This document shows, one piece after another, positions 8,227-17,044 of a stretch of DNA of 64,000 nt; within the stretch, counting starts at the first letter, position 1, and the number at the start of each line of letters is the position of its first letter. The stretch lies in contig CAZKCM010000001.1 in the NCBI GenBank assembly GCA_964551315.1, positions 128,103 to 192,102 of the forward strand, written 5' to 3'. Origin of the DNA: Virgifigura sp964551315. GTDB taxonomy: Bacteria; Pseudomonadota; Alphaproteobacteria; Dongiales; Dongiaceae. Below the pieces are notes generated by a model. It was given only the letters and a program-made list of their open reading frames with translations. It had not been told where the DNA came from and made no database searches. The position numbers and the translations under genes were made by a program.

Positions 8227-10025
8227 CCTGCGCCCTCCGATCCCGATCCGCGCCGCATCGCCCGGCGCGGCCGCCGGCGCCGAAGCGCCGCCGGCAGCGC
8301 CAGGGCCGCCGCGAAGGCGAGCAGCGGCAGCATCGCCTGCAGGAAGGCATAGACCCCGACGACGCGGCGGTCGGCGCCGGCGGCGAGGCTGACCGCCTCC
8401 GTCGTCAGCGTGGCGTAGCGGCCGCCGCCGGCGAACAGCGTTGGCAGGTACAGGCTGACGCTGACCGCGAAGCCGATCGCGAAGGCGACGAGCACGGGCC
8501 GCAGCAGCATCGGCAGCTTGACCCGCCAGAAGACGCGTGCCGGGGACGCGCCGAGGCAGAGCGCGGTGCGGACATAGCGTTCGTCGAGCGCCCGGTACGG
8601 ATCGGCCAGAGACAGGAAGACATAGGGGAGAACGAACAGCAGGTGGCTCCAGACGAGCGCCGGCCAGGTACCGTCGAGCCCGAGCCGGACCAGGAGCACC
8701 TGCGCGCCGAAGAGGAATGACACCTGCGGCACCATCAGCGGCGCATAAAGCAGCCACAGACCCCGCGCCGACGGGCGCAGCCCGTGCCGCTGCTCGTTCT
8801 CCAGGCAGCCGAGCACGAGGGCCGTGGCGACCGCCGCGGCGGCGAGTCCGACCATGAGCGTCGTCCAGGCCGGCCAGGCGAGCGCCTCGACATGGCGCTG
8901 CCAGTTGCCGAGCGTCCAGGTCGTGGGCAGCGGATCCGGGTAGCGCCAGCGGTCCGCCACCGACCAGACCGCCAGGCCCGCGAGGCAGAGCGCCGCCGCG
9001 CCGATGAGTCCGGCGGTCACCCCGCCGATCACGCGGCGGGCCAGCGACTCGCCCGCGCCGCCGCGGCCTCCGGACGACAGCCAAGGCCGGGCGAGCCGGC
9101 CGACCAGACGCTCGCCCCCGGCCCAGAGCGCGATGGCCGCCGCCACGAGAACGAGCTGCAGACCGGCGCCGGCCGCCGCCTGGAAACGCATGGTGAGGTC
9201 CGGATCGTTGAACCAGCGGAGCAGGAGCGGCGCGAGCGGCGGCGGTGTGCCGGGCCCGAGGACGAGCGCCACGTCGACCACCGAGAGGGAAAAGGCGAGC
9301 ACGGCGTAGAGCGGCAGCCGGATCTGCGGATAGATCTGGGGCAGGACCGCCTTCAGCCAGGCCGTCGCCGGCCCGTAGCCCAGCGCCCGGGCGACGGCGA
9401 CCGCCCGTTCGGCCTGCACTTGGCCGAGCGCGCCGAGACTCATCAGCAGGAGGTACGGCGTCTCCTTGAGGACGAGCCCGAGGACCAGCGAGAGGCCATA
9501 GGGATCGCGAACCACGGCTAGGTCCGGCGGCGTCTCCCAGCCGGTCGCCCAGGGCGAAAGCAGGCGCGCGATCCAGCCGCTCGGCGCGACCAGGAAGGCC
9601 AGCCCGATGGCGACCGCGGCGTGCGGGACCGCGAGCAGCGGGGCGAGGACGTGGCGCAGCCAAGCGAACGACCGGGTCCCGTGGCAGGCCGCGCAGAACC
9701 CGACGGCAAGCGCGAAGGAGAGCACCGTGGCGAGAATCCCCGTGCCCAGCGTCAGGGCGACCGCCCCGGGCAGTTCCGGCGCCGCGAACAGGGCGCGCCA
9801 GGCGGACAGGCCGAACGACTGCCCGCCCAAGGCCGGCAACCAGCCGAAGGCCGGCAGCCAGGTGCCGACCAGCCCGGCGGCGATAGGCGCGAGGAACAGG
9901 CTCAGCGTCAGAGCGGGCACGTATCGCAGCAAGCCCCCGGGTCGCAGCAGGCCTCCGGCACGGAGCGCGCCGGCACCGCCCCGCCCCGGATGGCCGGCCG
10001 TCACCGGCCGTAGCGGCGGCGCCAT
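8223..10025 (-). CDS. YnjC-like ABC transporter permease, duplicated
   Basis: About 600 residues with roughly twelve helices, arranged as two tandem permease halves in one chain (about residues 70-330 and 340-600), as in YnjC and ThiP. Each half ends in a coupling loop region: AVAVARALGYGPATAWLKAV in the first and TALCLGASPARVFWRVKLPM in the second. It would form the inner-membrane channel with the ATPase that follows. ATG at 10025 overlaps the upstream gene by 25 bases and has GAGG nearby. GTG at 10004 overlaps its stop as GTGA and is an equally possible start (593 residues). Translational coupling through the whole operon is clear. Confidence 0.85.
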   Translation of the reverse strand: MAPPLRPVTAGHPGRGGAGALRAGGLLRPGGLLRYVPALTLSLFLAPIAAGLVGTWLPAFGWLPALGGQSFGLSAWRALFAAPELPGAVALTLGTGILATVLSFALAVGFCAACHGTRSFAWLRHVLAPLLAVPHAAVAIGLAFLVAPSGWIARLLSPWATGWETPPDLAVVRDPYGLSLVLGLVLKETPYLLLMSLGALGQVQAERAVAVARALGYGPATAWLKAVLPQIYPQIRLPLYAVLAFSLSVVDVALVLGPGTPPPLAPLLLRWFNDPDLTMRFQAAAGAGLQLVLVAAAIALWAGGERLVGRLARPWLSSGGRGGAGESLARRVIGGVTAGLIGAAALCLAGLAVWSVADRWRYPDPLPTTWTLGNWQRHVEALAWPAWTTLMVGLAAAAVATALVLGCLENEQRHGLRPSARGLWLLYAPLMVPQVSFLFGAQVLLVRLGLDGTWPALVWSHLLFVLPYVFLSLADPYRALDERYVRTALCLGASPARVFWRVKLPMLLRPVLVAFAIGFAVSVSLYLPTLFAGGGRYATLTTEAVSLAAGADRRVVGVYAFLQAMLPLLAFAAALALPAALRRRRPRRAMRRGSGSEGAG

Positions 10026-11242
10026 TCCGCCTCGATCCGCGCCACCCAGGAAGGATGCGGCTCGAGCAGCACCGGCCCGAGTTCCTCGGCCGACAAGGTG
10101 GCGACGCCGAGCGGCAGCGACTCGAACCGCACCCGGTCCTCCGGCGACAGCTTGTCCATGTCGAGCACGGTCGGGTCGCCCCAGATGGCGGGATCCTGCT
10201 TGCGGAGCTGCGCCTCCGGCGACATCAGAAAGTTCGCCACGACCATCGCACCTTCCTTGGCGCGGGCGTTGAACGGAATGGCGACGAAGTGCGTGTTGCC
10301 GATCGTGCCGCGCTCCAGGACATAGGTCCGAACCGTCTCGGGCAGCAGCCCCTGGGCGATCGCCGAAGACGCATCCCCGGGGTTGAAGCTCAGCGCGATG
10401 TCGATCTCGCCGTCGTCGAGGAGCCGTTTCAGCATGGGGTTGTTCTGCGGAAACTGCTTGCCGTCTCGCCAAAGGTGCAGGTGCAGCGCATCCAGCCAGC
10501 TCCACAAGGGGGCGGTGACCGCGGCAAAGGCCTGGTCCGTCGCCGGCCGCTGGAGCAGGTCCGGATCCTCCGCCAGCTCGTAGATGGCCTGCTTCACGAA
10601 GGTGGTGCCAATGAAATCGGGCGGCGCCGGATAGGTGAAGCGCCCGGGATGGGAGCGCGCCCAGTCCAGCAGCGCGGCCATGCTCCGCGGCGGGCTGCCG
10701 CCGATCCGGGCCGTGTCGTAGAGAAAGACGAGCTGCGCCATGCCCCAGGGCGCTTCCATACCCTCGACCGGCACCGTGAAGTCGACTGTCGTGCTCGGCT
10801 TGTCCTCAGTGTCCACCAATCGGTAGTTGGGCGTGAGATGGGTAAAGGGCCCGAACAGCAGCCCTTGCGCCTTCATGGCGGCGAAGTTCTCGCCGTTGAG
10901 CCAGATCAGGTCGACCGAGCCGCCCTCGGTGCGGCCCGCCACCTTCTCCGCCAGCACGCGCGAGACCGCCTCCGCCGTATCGGCCAGCTTGACGTGGCGG
11001 AGCGTAACGCCGAAGCGCTCGGCCACCGCCTCGCCGACCCAGGCGATGTAGGCGTTGATCCGCTCGTCACCGCCCCAGGCGTTGAAGTACACCGTCTGGC
11101 CCCGCGCCCGCTCGAGGATCGCGCCCCAGTCCTCCGGCACCTCGGCACCCCGCGCCGCCCACCGGCCAAGAAGGGCCGGCGCGGCCGCGAGGACGGCCAG
11201 GGCGCGAAGAGCGGTGCGGCGGCTCGGCATCGACAGGTCCAT
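10001..11242 (-). CDS. YnjB-like ABC transporter substrate-binding protein
   Basis: A 413-residue periplasmic binding protein. The N-terminus SRRTALRALAVLAAAPALL has a twin-arginine-like pair followed by a hydrophobic core, suggesting Tat export. The motif ARGQTVYFNAWGGDERINAY, at about residues 48-67, is strongly reminiscent of E. coli YnjB. Later segments (VDLIWLNGENFAAMK, PWGMAQLVFLYDTAR, NNPMLKRLLDDGEID) fit the iron/thiamine/putrescine-binding fold. First gene of a three-gene importer operon on the minus strand. The ligand has never been firmly established for YnjB. The start is uncertain: ATG 11242 and ATG 11230 both lack a good ribosome site. Confidence 0.85.
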   Translation of the reverse strand: MDLSMPSRRTALRALAVLAAAPALLGRWAARGAEVPEDWGAILERARGQTVYFNAWGGDERINAYIAWVGEAVAERFGVTLRHVKLADTAEAVSRVLAEKVAGRTEGGSVDLIWLNGENFAAMKAQGLLFGPFTHLTPNYRLVDTEDKPSTTVDFTVPVEGMEAPWGMAQLVFLYDTARIGGSPPRSMAALLDWARSHPGRFTYPAPPDFIGTTFVKQAIYELAEDPDLLQRPATDQAFAAVTAPLWSWLDALHLHLWRDGKQFPQNNPMLKRLLDDGEIDIALSFNPGDASSAIAQGLLPETVRTYVLERGTIGNTHFVAIPFNARAKEGAMVVANFLMSPEAQLRKQDPAIWGDPTVLDMDKLSPEDRVRFESLPLGVATLSAEELGPVLLEPHPSWVARIEAEWRRRYGR

Positions 11243-11361
11243 CGGCGGCAGGGTCGGTCTCGTCTTCAAGAAGGCGACACTAGCTGCCCCGGTTCCGGAT
11301 GTCAGCCGGCGGTCCGCCGGACTCACGCAGGCGTGATCACGCGCAGGGCGCCGGCGACGCC

Positions 11362-11390
11362 TTGAACGGACCGTCGGCATCGCCTATAAA
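11362..11390 (+). promoter_or_regulatory. Sigma-70-type promoter of tRNA-Gly
   Basis: TTGAAC (11362-11367), a 17-base spacer, then TATAAA (11385-11390). Transcription would begin close to 11397, just before the mature tRNA 5' end at 11401. Match and spacing are near ideal for a housekeeping promoter. Confidence 0.85.
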
Positions 11391-11400
11391 TCTTGCCCGT

Positions 11401-11474
11401 GCGGGCGTAGCTCAATGGTAGAGCAGAAGCTTCCCAAGCTTAAGACGGGGGTTCGATTCCCCTCGCCCGCTCCA
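11401..11474 (+). tRNA. tRNA-Gly, anticodon CCC, CCA encoded
   Basis: The cloverleaf is clear. The acceptor stem GCGGGCG pairs with CGCCCGC and is followed by T and the encoded CCA. The D arm is GCTC/GAGC. The anticodon loop TTCCCAA gives anticodon CCC, which reads GGG. The T arm is GGGGG TTCGATT CCCCT. It closely resembles E. coli glyU. The first pair of the anticodon stem (G with A) is mismatched. Confidence 0.96.
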
Positions 11475-11618
11475 AGTCTTTTCCGAATCTCCGTTCAGCA
11501 GCGCCCGTTCTTCGAAGGGCGGTCATCCGACCGGCCGCGCTCCGGCTCCGTTGGCCGGCGGCAGGGCTGTAATCGGCGTCCGGCCAAAGCGAAACCGGTG
11601 CGGAACAAGGTGCGCCCC

Positions 11619-12530
11619 ATGACCAAACGCCTCGCGACGCGCCTGAAGGAGCCCGGCCTCGTATCGGTGCCCGGGGTCTACGACATGATCTCCGCCAAGA
11701 TCGCCGACGGGATGGGCTTCGACGCGCTTTACATGACGGGGTTCGGCGTCGTGGCGTCGCATCTGGGCTACCCCGATGCCGGGCTCGCCACCTACACCGA
11801 CATGGTCGGGCGCGTCCGGCAGATCGCGGAGGGCACGACGACGCCCCTGATCGCGGACGGCGACACCGGATATGGCGGGCTCCTCAACGTCGAGCACACC
11901 GTGCGGGGCTACGAGGCCGCGGGCGCCCAAGCGATCCAGCTCGAGGACCAGGAGTTTCCGAAGAAGTGCGGGCACACGCCCGGCCGACGCGTCATCTCCC
12001 TGGAAGACGCGGTCCGCAAGATCAAGGTCGCCGCGGAGGCGCGGCGTTCGAAAGACTTCCTCATCGTCGCACGCACCGATGCGCGCACCGCCCACGGCCT
12101 CGACGAAGCCTTGCGGCGGGCGGAGGCGTTCGCCAAGGCCGGCGCCGACATCCTGTTCATCGAGGCGCCCGAGAGCGTGGAGGAGATGGAGCGGATCGGG
12201 CGCAGCTTCGATCTGCCGCTTCTCGCCAATATGGTGGAGGGCGGGCGCACCCCGGTCCTGACCCCCGAGGAGCTCGCCGCTCTGGGCTTCAAGCTCGCGA
12301 TCTTCCCGGTGCTGGGCGTGCTGGCCGCGGCGGCGGCGCTCCAGTCCGCCTATTCGGAGATTCGCGACAGCGGATCGAGCCGGGGCTGGAGCGGCGCGCT
12401 TTACCCGTTCGACCGGTTCACGCGCCTCATGGGCTTCGAGAGGGTGTGGGCCGTCGAGCGCGCCCATGCGGAGGACGGGCCCGGGGACATGGCCACGGCC
12501 GACCGATCCCCTGCCGGCGGGTGCTCCTGA
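11619..12530 (+). CDS. Isocitrate lyase/PEP mutase superfamily enzyme
   Basis: A 303-residue TIM-barrel enzyme. Conserved active-site motifs are ADGDTGYG (Mg2+-binding Asp residues, about 83-90), QLEDQEFPKKCGH (about 113-125, with the KKCGH catalytic signature) and ARTDAR. The family includes 2-methylisocitrate lyase, carboxyvinyl-carboxyphosphonate phosphorylmutase and oxaloacetate decarboxylase; all act on C-C or C-P bonds next to carboxylates. The KKCGH loop favours a lyase over a phosphonate mutase. ATG at 11619 has AAGG eight bases upstream. The substrate cannot be chosen from context: the neighbours are a tRNA gene and an SDR gene about 150 bases downstream. Confidence 0.85.
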   Translation: MTKRLATRLKEPGLVSVPGVYDMISAKIADGMGFDALYMTGFGVVASHLGYPDAGLATYTDMVGRVRQIAEGTTTPLIADGDTGYGGLLNVEHTVRGYEAAGAQAIQLEDQEFPKKCGHTPGRRVISLEDAVRKIKVAAEARRSKDFLIVARTDARTAHGLDEALRRAEAFAKAGADILFIEAPESVEEMERIGRSFDLPLLANMVEGGRTPVLTPEELAALGFKLAIFPVLGVLAAAAALQSAYSEIRDSGSSRGWSGALYPFDRFTRLMGFERVWAVERAHAEDGPGDMATADRSPAGGCS

Positions 12531-12678
12531 CGGACTCGCCCTGAGCCGCGCGCTCGGAGCGCATCCGAAGGTCGGCCGGCGAGCGGCGGCCGCGCCAAGC
12601 GCCCTTGCGGAGGGCCATTCCGCCGACCATACAGATCATTAAGACTTCGAGAGCTGTAAGACGACCCTTTGCCGAAAG

Positions 12679-13389
12679 GTGACAGTCATGGACTATCGCG
12701 ATCGTCACGTCGTCGTCACCGGCGGAACCGGCGCCCTTGGCACCGCCGTCGTGGAAGCGTTGCTCGCGCGCGGCGCCATCTGCCATGTGCCCTATAGCGA
12801 CGAGCAGAAGGCGCAGCGCTTTCCCCACCGCGATCATGAGCGCGTGAAGCTCATCGCCGGTTGCAATCTCGCCGACGAAGCGGGCGTCGCGCGGGCCTTC
12901 GACGGCATCGATGAGCTCTGGGCGTCGATCCACGTCGCCGGCGGGTTCGCCATGGGCCCGCTTGCCGAGACCGGCAAGGCGGGACTCATGGCGATGATCG
13001 AGACAAACCTGGTCACCTGCCATCTCTGCTGCGGCGCCGCAATCCGCGCCATGACCCGACGGGGGACCGGCGGCCGCATCGTCAACGTGGCGGCACGGCA
13101 TGCCCTGGAGCCGCGGATGGGCGCCGGCATGACGGCCTACACCGCGAGCAAGGCCGGGGTGGTCGCGCTCACCGAGGCGCTGGCGCAGGAGGTCGCGGAT
13201 CAGGGTATCCTGGTGAACGCGGTGGCGCCCTCGATCATGGACACGCCGCAGAACCGCCAGGCCATGCCGAAGGCCAACCACGACGCCTGGCCCAAGGTCG
13301 AGGAGGTGGCGGCGACGATCCTCTTCCTCGCTTCGCCCGAGAACCGGGTCACGCGCGGCGCGGTCGTGCCCGTCTACGGCCGGTCATAG
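12679..13389 (+). CDS. SDR-family oxidoreductase, atypical active site
   Basis: A 236-residue short-chain dehydrogenase fold. The NAD(P) glycine motif TGGTGALG is at about residues 14-21 and the catalytic YxxxK is in AYTASKAG. The usual catalytic Ser in the strand before it is replaced: the sequence reads IVNVAARHALEP where typical enzymes have NVSS. The NNAG motif is also altered, to HVAGG. These changes resemble the dihydropteridine-reductase-like branch, which lacks the serine. Reaction unknown. AAAGGTG precedes the ATG. It stands alone between the lyase-family gene and AsmA. Confidence 0.8.
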   Translation: MTVMDYRDRHVVVTGGTGALGTAVVEALLARGAICHVPYSDEQKAQRFPHRDHERVKLIAGCNLADEAGVARAFDGIDELWASIHVAGGFAMGPLAETGKAGLMAMIETNLVTCHLCCGAAIRAMTRRGTGGRIVNVAARHALEPRMGAGMTAYTASKAGVVALTEALAQEVADQGILVNAVAPSIMDTPQNRQAMPKANHDAWPKVEEVAATILFLASPENRVTRGAVVPVYGRS

Positions 13390-13466
13390 CGAACGGCGCA
13401 GTTACAGGATCGGCCGCCGGTCCGCCCGCGGATACTCCCATCCGTTCGAACCGTGCCGGCGCCGTC

Positions 13467-15455
13467 TCATTGCCCGAACAGGCCACGGATCACATCCTTG
13501 GCGCTCGGCTTCGACTCGGACGAGCCGTCGCCGGAGGACTCCTTCCCCTTGACGAGCCCCTTCACCGCGTCCAGGGCCTTCTCCGGGTCCTTGGCGATTT
13601 CGCGCGCCGCGCCCGACAGGTCCGGGGCGAAGGCCAGATTGTCCCACGGCCCCTTGACGGTGACCGGCACCGCAACACCGCCGGCGCCTTCGGCACCGCC
13701 CTGGCCTTCGAGCGACGCCACCAGCTTCGGCGTCAGGCGGTAATCCACCCGGCGCCGCGGCAGGTCCACCGTACCAGCGCCGTCGAGCCGGAGGAGCGGC
13801 GATCTCAGGAACAGGTCCCTGTTGGTGACGATCCCGTCGGCGATCGTGTAGGTGCCGGCGAGCTCCGCGAAATCTGTCTTCTGGGTCTTGCGGGCCTCGG
13901 GGTCGAGAAAGGCGGAGGAGACGTTCCGCACCATGGCCGCGAGGTTGATCCCGCGGATCGCGCCGTCCAGAAACTGCACGCGGCCGTTCCCGTCGAGGGC
14001 CGAGACCATCTCCTTCTGGCTGCGGCCGCGGGTCGCGGCTTCGACCGTCATGTTGGCGATGCCCTCGATGCGGTCGAACCCGGCGGCGTCGGCGAGGAAC
14101 GGCGCCGCCTGAAGCCCCGTGAGGGTGAACGCACTCTCAAGCGCAGGCAGACTCCCCGACGCGTCCAGGGTCACGCGGCCCTTGCCCGTTCCGTCGTAGA
14201 GCGCGAGCTCGACGAGGTCGAGCGCGAGCTTACCGCCCTTCAGGACGGCCTTGGCGCGGGTCTCGCCGAGCTTGATCTCCCGGACCGTGATCCCGCCGGC
14301 CCGGAAGGTGAGATCGGCATCGGCCGCCTTCAGCGCCGACAGGTCGATCGGCTCTTCGCTCCAGCCGCCGCCGGCCGGGGAGCCGGGCGCCGGCGGGGCC
14401 TCTTCGGCCGCTTCGGCCGGTGGCGGCAGGTACGGGTTGAGGTCGATGCGATCGACCTCGAGCGCGGCGACGACCGACGGCTTCGCGCCGCCGAGATCGA
14501 GGCGCAGGTCGCCGGTGCCGGTCATCTCGTCGAGCTTCAGGGTCGCGCCGGTGAAGGCGACCTTCGGTCCGCTCATCTCCAGGTCGCCGCGGATCGCGAG
14601 CGGGCCGAGTCCGGAGCCACCATCGGCGATGGGGGTTCCGGCCCAGGCGGCGAGATCGCGCACCGACGGCACGTCGAGATCGACCCGGCCCTTCAAGGAC
14701 AGCGGCGCGGCGTTCGTCACCGTCCCGTCGTAGGCGACCTTCACCGGGGCGGCCGCGATCTCGGCCTCGACCGCGCTGCTCCCCCCTTCGATCAGCGCCC
14801 GCGGCTCGGCGACGCTGGCCCGCAGCTCCACCGCCTCGCCGTTCCAGGCGAGCGCGCCCTTGGCCCGGAGCGCCTGGTCCAGGGAGGGCAGCGAAACCGT
14901 CATGTCGATGCCCTCGACCATCTGCGTCTCGCCGGTACGTTCGTCGAGATAGGTGAGCCGGCCGTTGACGAGGCGCACGTCGCCGAGGCTGAGCTCGCGC
15001 AGCATCGACGCCGGACCACCGCCTTCCGCGGGCTCCTGCGGTTCCGCCGGCCCCTGCCCCTCCGCATCGGCAAACTGCCAGTTGGGCCGCCCCTGCTCGT
15101 TCACCTCGAGGTTGATGACCGGATCGGTCAGCACGAAGGAGTCGAGGACCAGGTTGCCGGAGAGCAGCGGCAGCAACGCCAGGCGCATCTCGAGCTTCGA
15201 CAGCTCCAGCATGTTCGGGTGCTTCGCGCCCGGCGGGTTGGAGAGGCTCACCGCGTTGGCCTCCAGCGCGAGCCGCGGCAGCACCGAAAGGCTGACGTCG
15301 CCGGCGATTTCGAACTTGCGGCCGGTCGCCGCCTCGACCCGCTGGGCGATCTGCGCCTTGTAGGTCTCCAGCGGGACGAGCATCGGCACCGCGACCGCCG
15401 CCACGACGAGCAGCGCCAGGACGACGCCAAGACCGATCAGTATTTTCTTCAGCAT
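13467..15455 (-). CDS. AsmA-family protein
   Basis: A 662-residue protein with one N-terminal membrane helix (MLKKILIGLGVVLALLVVAA) and a long periplasmic region. The AsmA N-terminal domain is recognised in YKAQIAQRVEAATGRKFEIA, LSVLPRLALEANAVSLSNPP and NVSSAFLDPEARKTQKTDFA. The C-terminal part includes GTYTIADGIVTNRDLFLRSP and GTVDLPRRRVDYRLTPKLV. AsmA-like proteins are now thought to form hydrophobic grooves that carry phospholipids between the membranes. A Pro/Glu/Ala-rich linker lies at about residues 135-150. Single gene, with an AT-richer upstream region (about 15510-15600) that probably holds its promoter. Confidence 0.9.
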   Translation of the reverse strand: MLKKILIGLGVVLALLVVAAVAVPMLVPLETYKAQIAQRVEAATGRKFEIAGDVSLSVLPRLALEANAVSLSNPPGAKHPNMLELSKLEMRLALLPLLSGNLVLDSFVLTDPVINLEVNEQGRPNWQFADAEGQGPAEPQEPAEGGGPASMLRELSLGDVRLVNGRLTYLDERTGETQMVEGIDMTVSLPSLDQALRAKGALAWNGEAVELRASVAEPRALIEGGSSAVEAEIAAAPVKVAYDGTVTNAAPLSLKGRVDLDVPSVRDLAAWAGTPIADGGSGLGPLAIRGDLEMSGPKVAFTGATLKLDEMTGTGDLRLDLGGAKPSVVAALEVDRIDLNPYLPPPAEAAEEAPPAPGSPAGGGWSEEPIDLSALKAADADLTFRAGGITVREIKLGETRAKAVLKGGKLALDLVELALYDGTGKGRVTLDASGSLPALESAFTLTGLQAAPFLADAAGFDRIEGIANMTVEAATRGRSQKEMVSALDGNGRVQFLDGAIRGINLAAMVRNVSSAFLDPEARKTQKTDFAELAGTYTIADGIVTNRDLFLRSPLLRLDGAGTVDLPRRRVDYRLTPKLVASLEGQGGAEGAGGVAVPVTVKGPWDNLAFAPDLSGAAREIAKDPEKALDAVKGLVKGKESSGDGSSESKPSAKDVIRGLFGQ

Positions 15456-15743
15456 GGAAGGCCTCCCGAATGCGACCGCGGCGATCGGGACGACGCCGCC
15501 CGAATATCGACTATATAGCCCGTTCGGCCGCGGTGCCTACCGCAATGCGCGCCGATAAATGCTTATGTTTTCGTACAATTTCCCAACTTTTTCGGTTTGA
15601 GCGGCGCCGACGGGCGAACGAATCCACGGTGACGGCGGAGCCTTCGCTTCGCCCGCTCGGCCTCGCCCTTCGGCGATGCGATCGGGCCTTCGTGGCGGCG
15701 GTTGCCGAAAAATTAAGAGCCCCGGGCACATGAACACCCCCGC

Positions 15744-16563
15744 ATGCAAATCTCCGAGAATACGGACTTCGGCCTGCGCGTTGCCGTCATGCGGCTGCAG
15801 CGGGACGAGAACGCCCCCGCCTTCACCCTGTACCCGATGATCCACCTCGGCGAGAGGCGGCTCTACGAAACGGTACGGGATGAATTTCGAAGCCACGATC
15901 TGCTGATCTGCGAGGGCGCGTCCGGACGCGCGGTGCGCCGGCTGGCACAGGTCTACCTGCAAGCGGCACGGAATCGCCGGTCGGACCTGGTCCTGCAGAA
16001 CAGCGTGCTGGGGATCCGCGATCTCGCGATCCCGTACCGCATCGCGGACCTGCCGGCCGAGGAACTCGATCGCCTGTGGGCCAAGGTCCCGTTCTGGGAG
16101 CGTTGGGCCATGGAACTCGGCGCGCTGGCCTACGGCCTGCTCTGGCGCTACTACGGCGGCTCCTTCGCCATGCGGAAGCTGACGCCCGTCGAAGACCGAC
16201 AGGAAGGCTTCTTCCGGGGTACGACGCCCTGCATGAGGTCCGGGACGCCGTCCTCGTGGCCGCGCTCGACAAGGCGGTCGCGGAAGGGCCACGGNNNNNN
16301 NNNNNNNNNNNNNNNNNNNNNNNNNNNNNNNNNNNNNNNNNNNNNNNNNNNNNNNNNNNNNNNNNNNNNNNNNNNNNNNNNNNNNNNNNNNNNNCCGGGA
16401 CGCCGTCCTCGTGGCCGCGCTCGACAAGGCGGTCGCGGAAGGGCCACGGCGCGTCGCCGTGCTCTATGGAGCATATCACATGCGCGCCGTCATCCGCTGC
16501 CTGATGGGAACGCACGGGTACCGAATCGCGAACGCTCGATGGCTGACCGTGGTGACTTACTGA
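15744..16563 (+). CDS. Conserved protein (possibly TraB/GumN-like) broken by an assembly gap
   Basis: The N-terminal part (MQISENTDFGLRVAVMRLQR onward) reads cleanly to about 16210, includes MIHLGERRLYETVRDEF and LLICEGASGR, and ends near the gap. After the gap the same gene continues as RDAVLVAALDKAVAEGPRR, VAVLYGAYHMRAVIRCL and a TGA at 16561. The 55 bases before and after the N run are identical, so the contigs really overlap and the true gene is shorter than drawn. One base seems missing near 16215 (CTTCTTCCGGGG), because YDALHEV is read in another frame. The HLG, E and GAxHM motifs resemble TraB/PrgY-type proteins; that link is tentative. Function unknown. Confidence 0.6.
16240..16449. 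repeat. 55-base duplication flanking a 100-N scaffold gap
   Basis: Bases 16240-16294 and 16395-16449 are identical, and 16295-16394 is exactly 100 N. A fixed-length N run between contig ends that share one k-mer-sized overlap is the mark of a scaffolding join that failed to merge. It is an artefact, not a biological repeat. Confidence 0.9.
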
Positions 16564-17044
16564 TCAACGTCGCATAGATGTCGTAGGACGGTCGCGTCCC
16601 AGCGTTCCCCAACGGCGTCCAATTCGAACTCGATTCCGCCGACGCATCGCCACCGCGTTCCGCCACGATCATCATCAGGCCGCGCTTCGGCCGGGGCATG
16701 ATCAGCGGCTGCGCTTCGACCGGGTGGCGACCTCCGGCGTCAGGCGCTGCAGAGACGATCAGCGGCCCGAAGGCGCGCAGCGGGCCCGCCGCAGCGCGGG
16801 CAGCAGGCCGAGCAGGGGATAGCCCCGCGGGCCGGGGGCATCGACCGGCGACACATACGCGGCAGGAGTCGAGGGACGCCAAGTCATGGCCGGTCTGCCG
16901 AATCCGTTGCGACGGAGGCGCGGGAGTCCCGGGCCATCCGCCTCATCTGTGGAAATTGGCCAAGGCGACCACCTTCGCTTTTCGGCGAAGCAACCCGCGG
17001 CGTCTTCAGTTGGCCTTCGCGTCACCGCAGGCTCGAAGCGGCTG
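16564..17044. other. 480-base gap without a recognisable gene
   Basis: Between the gapped gene and the regulator stop at 17045. Both strands have open frames typical of GC-rich DNA, including one of 130 codons on the minus strand (16490-16882). It overlaps the end of the neighbouring gene, matches no family I know and lacks a ribosome site. I see no RNA gene or terminator here. Confidence 0.4.

Noticed and set aside
10001..10025. Possible frame error at the overlap of the YnjB-like and YnjC-like genes
   Set aside because: A GTGA overlap and an alternative ATG both give sensible starts; overlap is normal for coupled transporter genes.
16240..16449. Direct repeat of 55 bases as a possible mobile-element target duplication
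   Set aside because: Target duplications are much shorter, and the copies flank a fixed 100-N scaffold gap inside a coding sequence.
16490..16882. Minus-strand frame of 130 codons after the gapped gene
   Set aside because: No ribosome site, no recognised motif, and it overlaps the end of the plus-strand gene.
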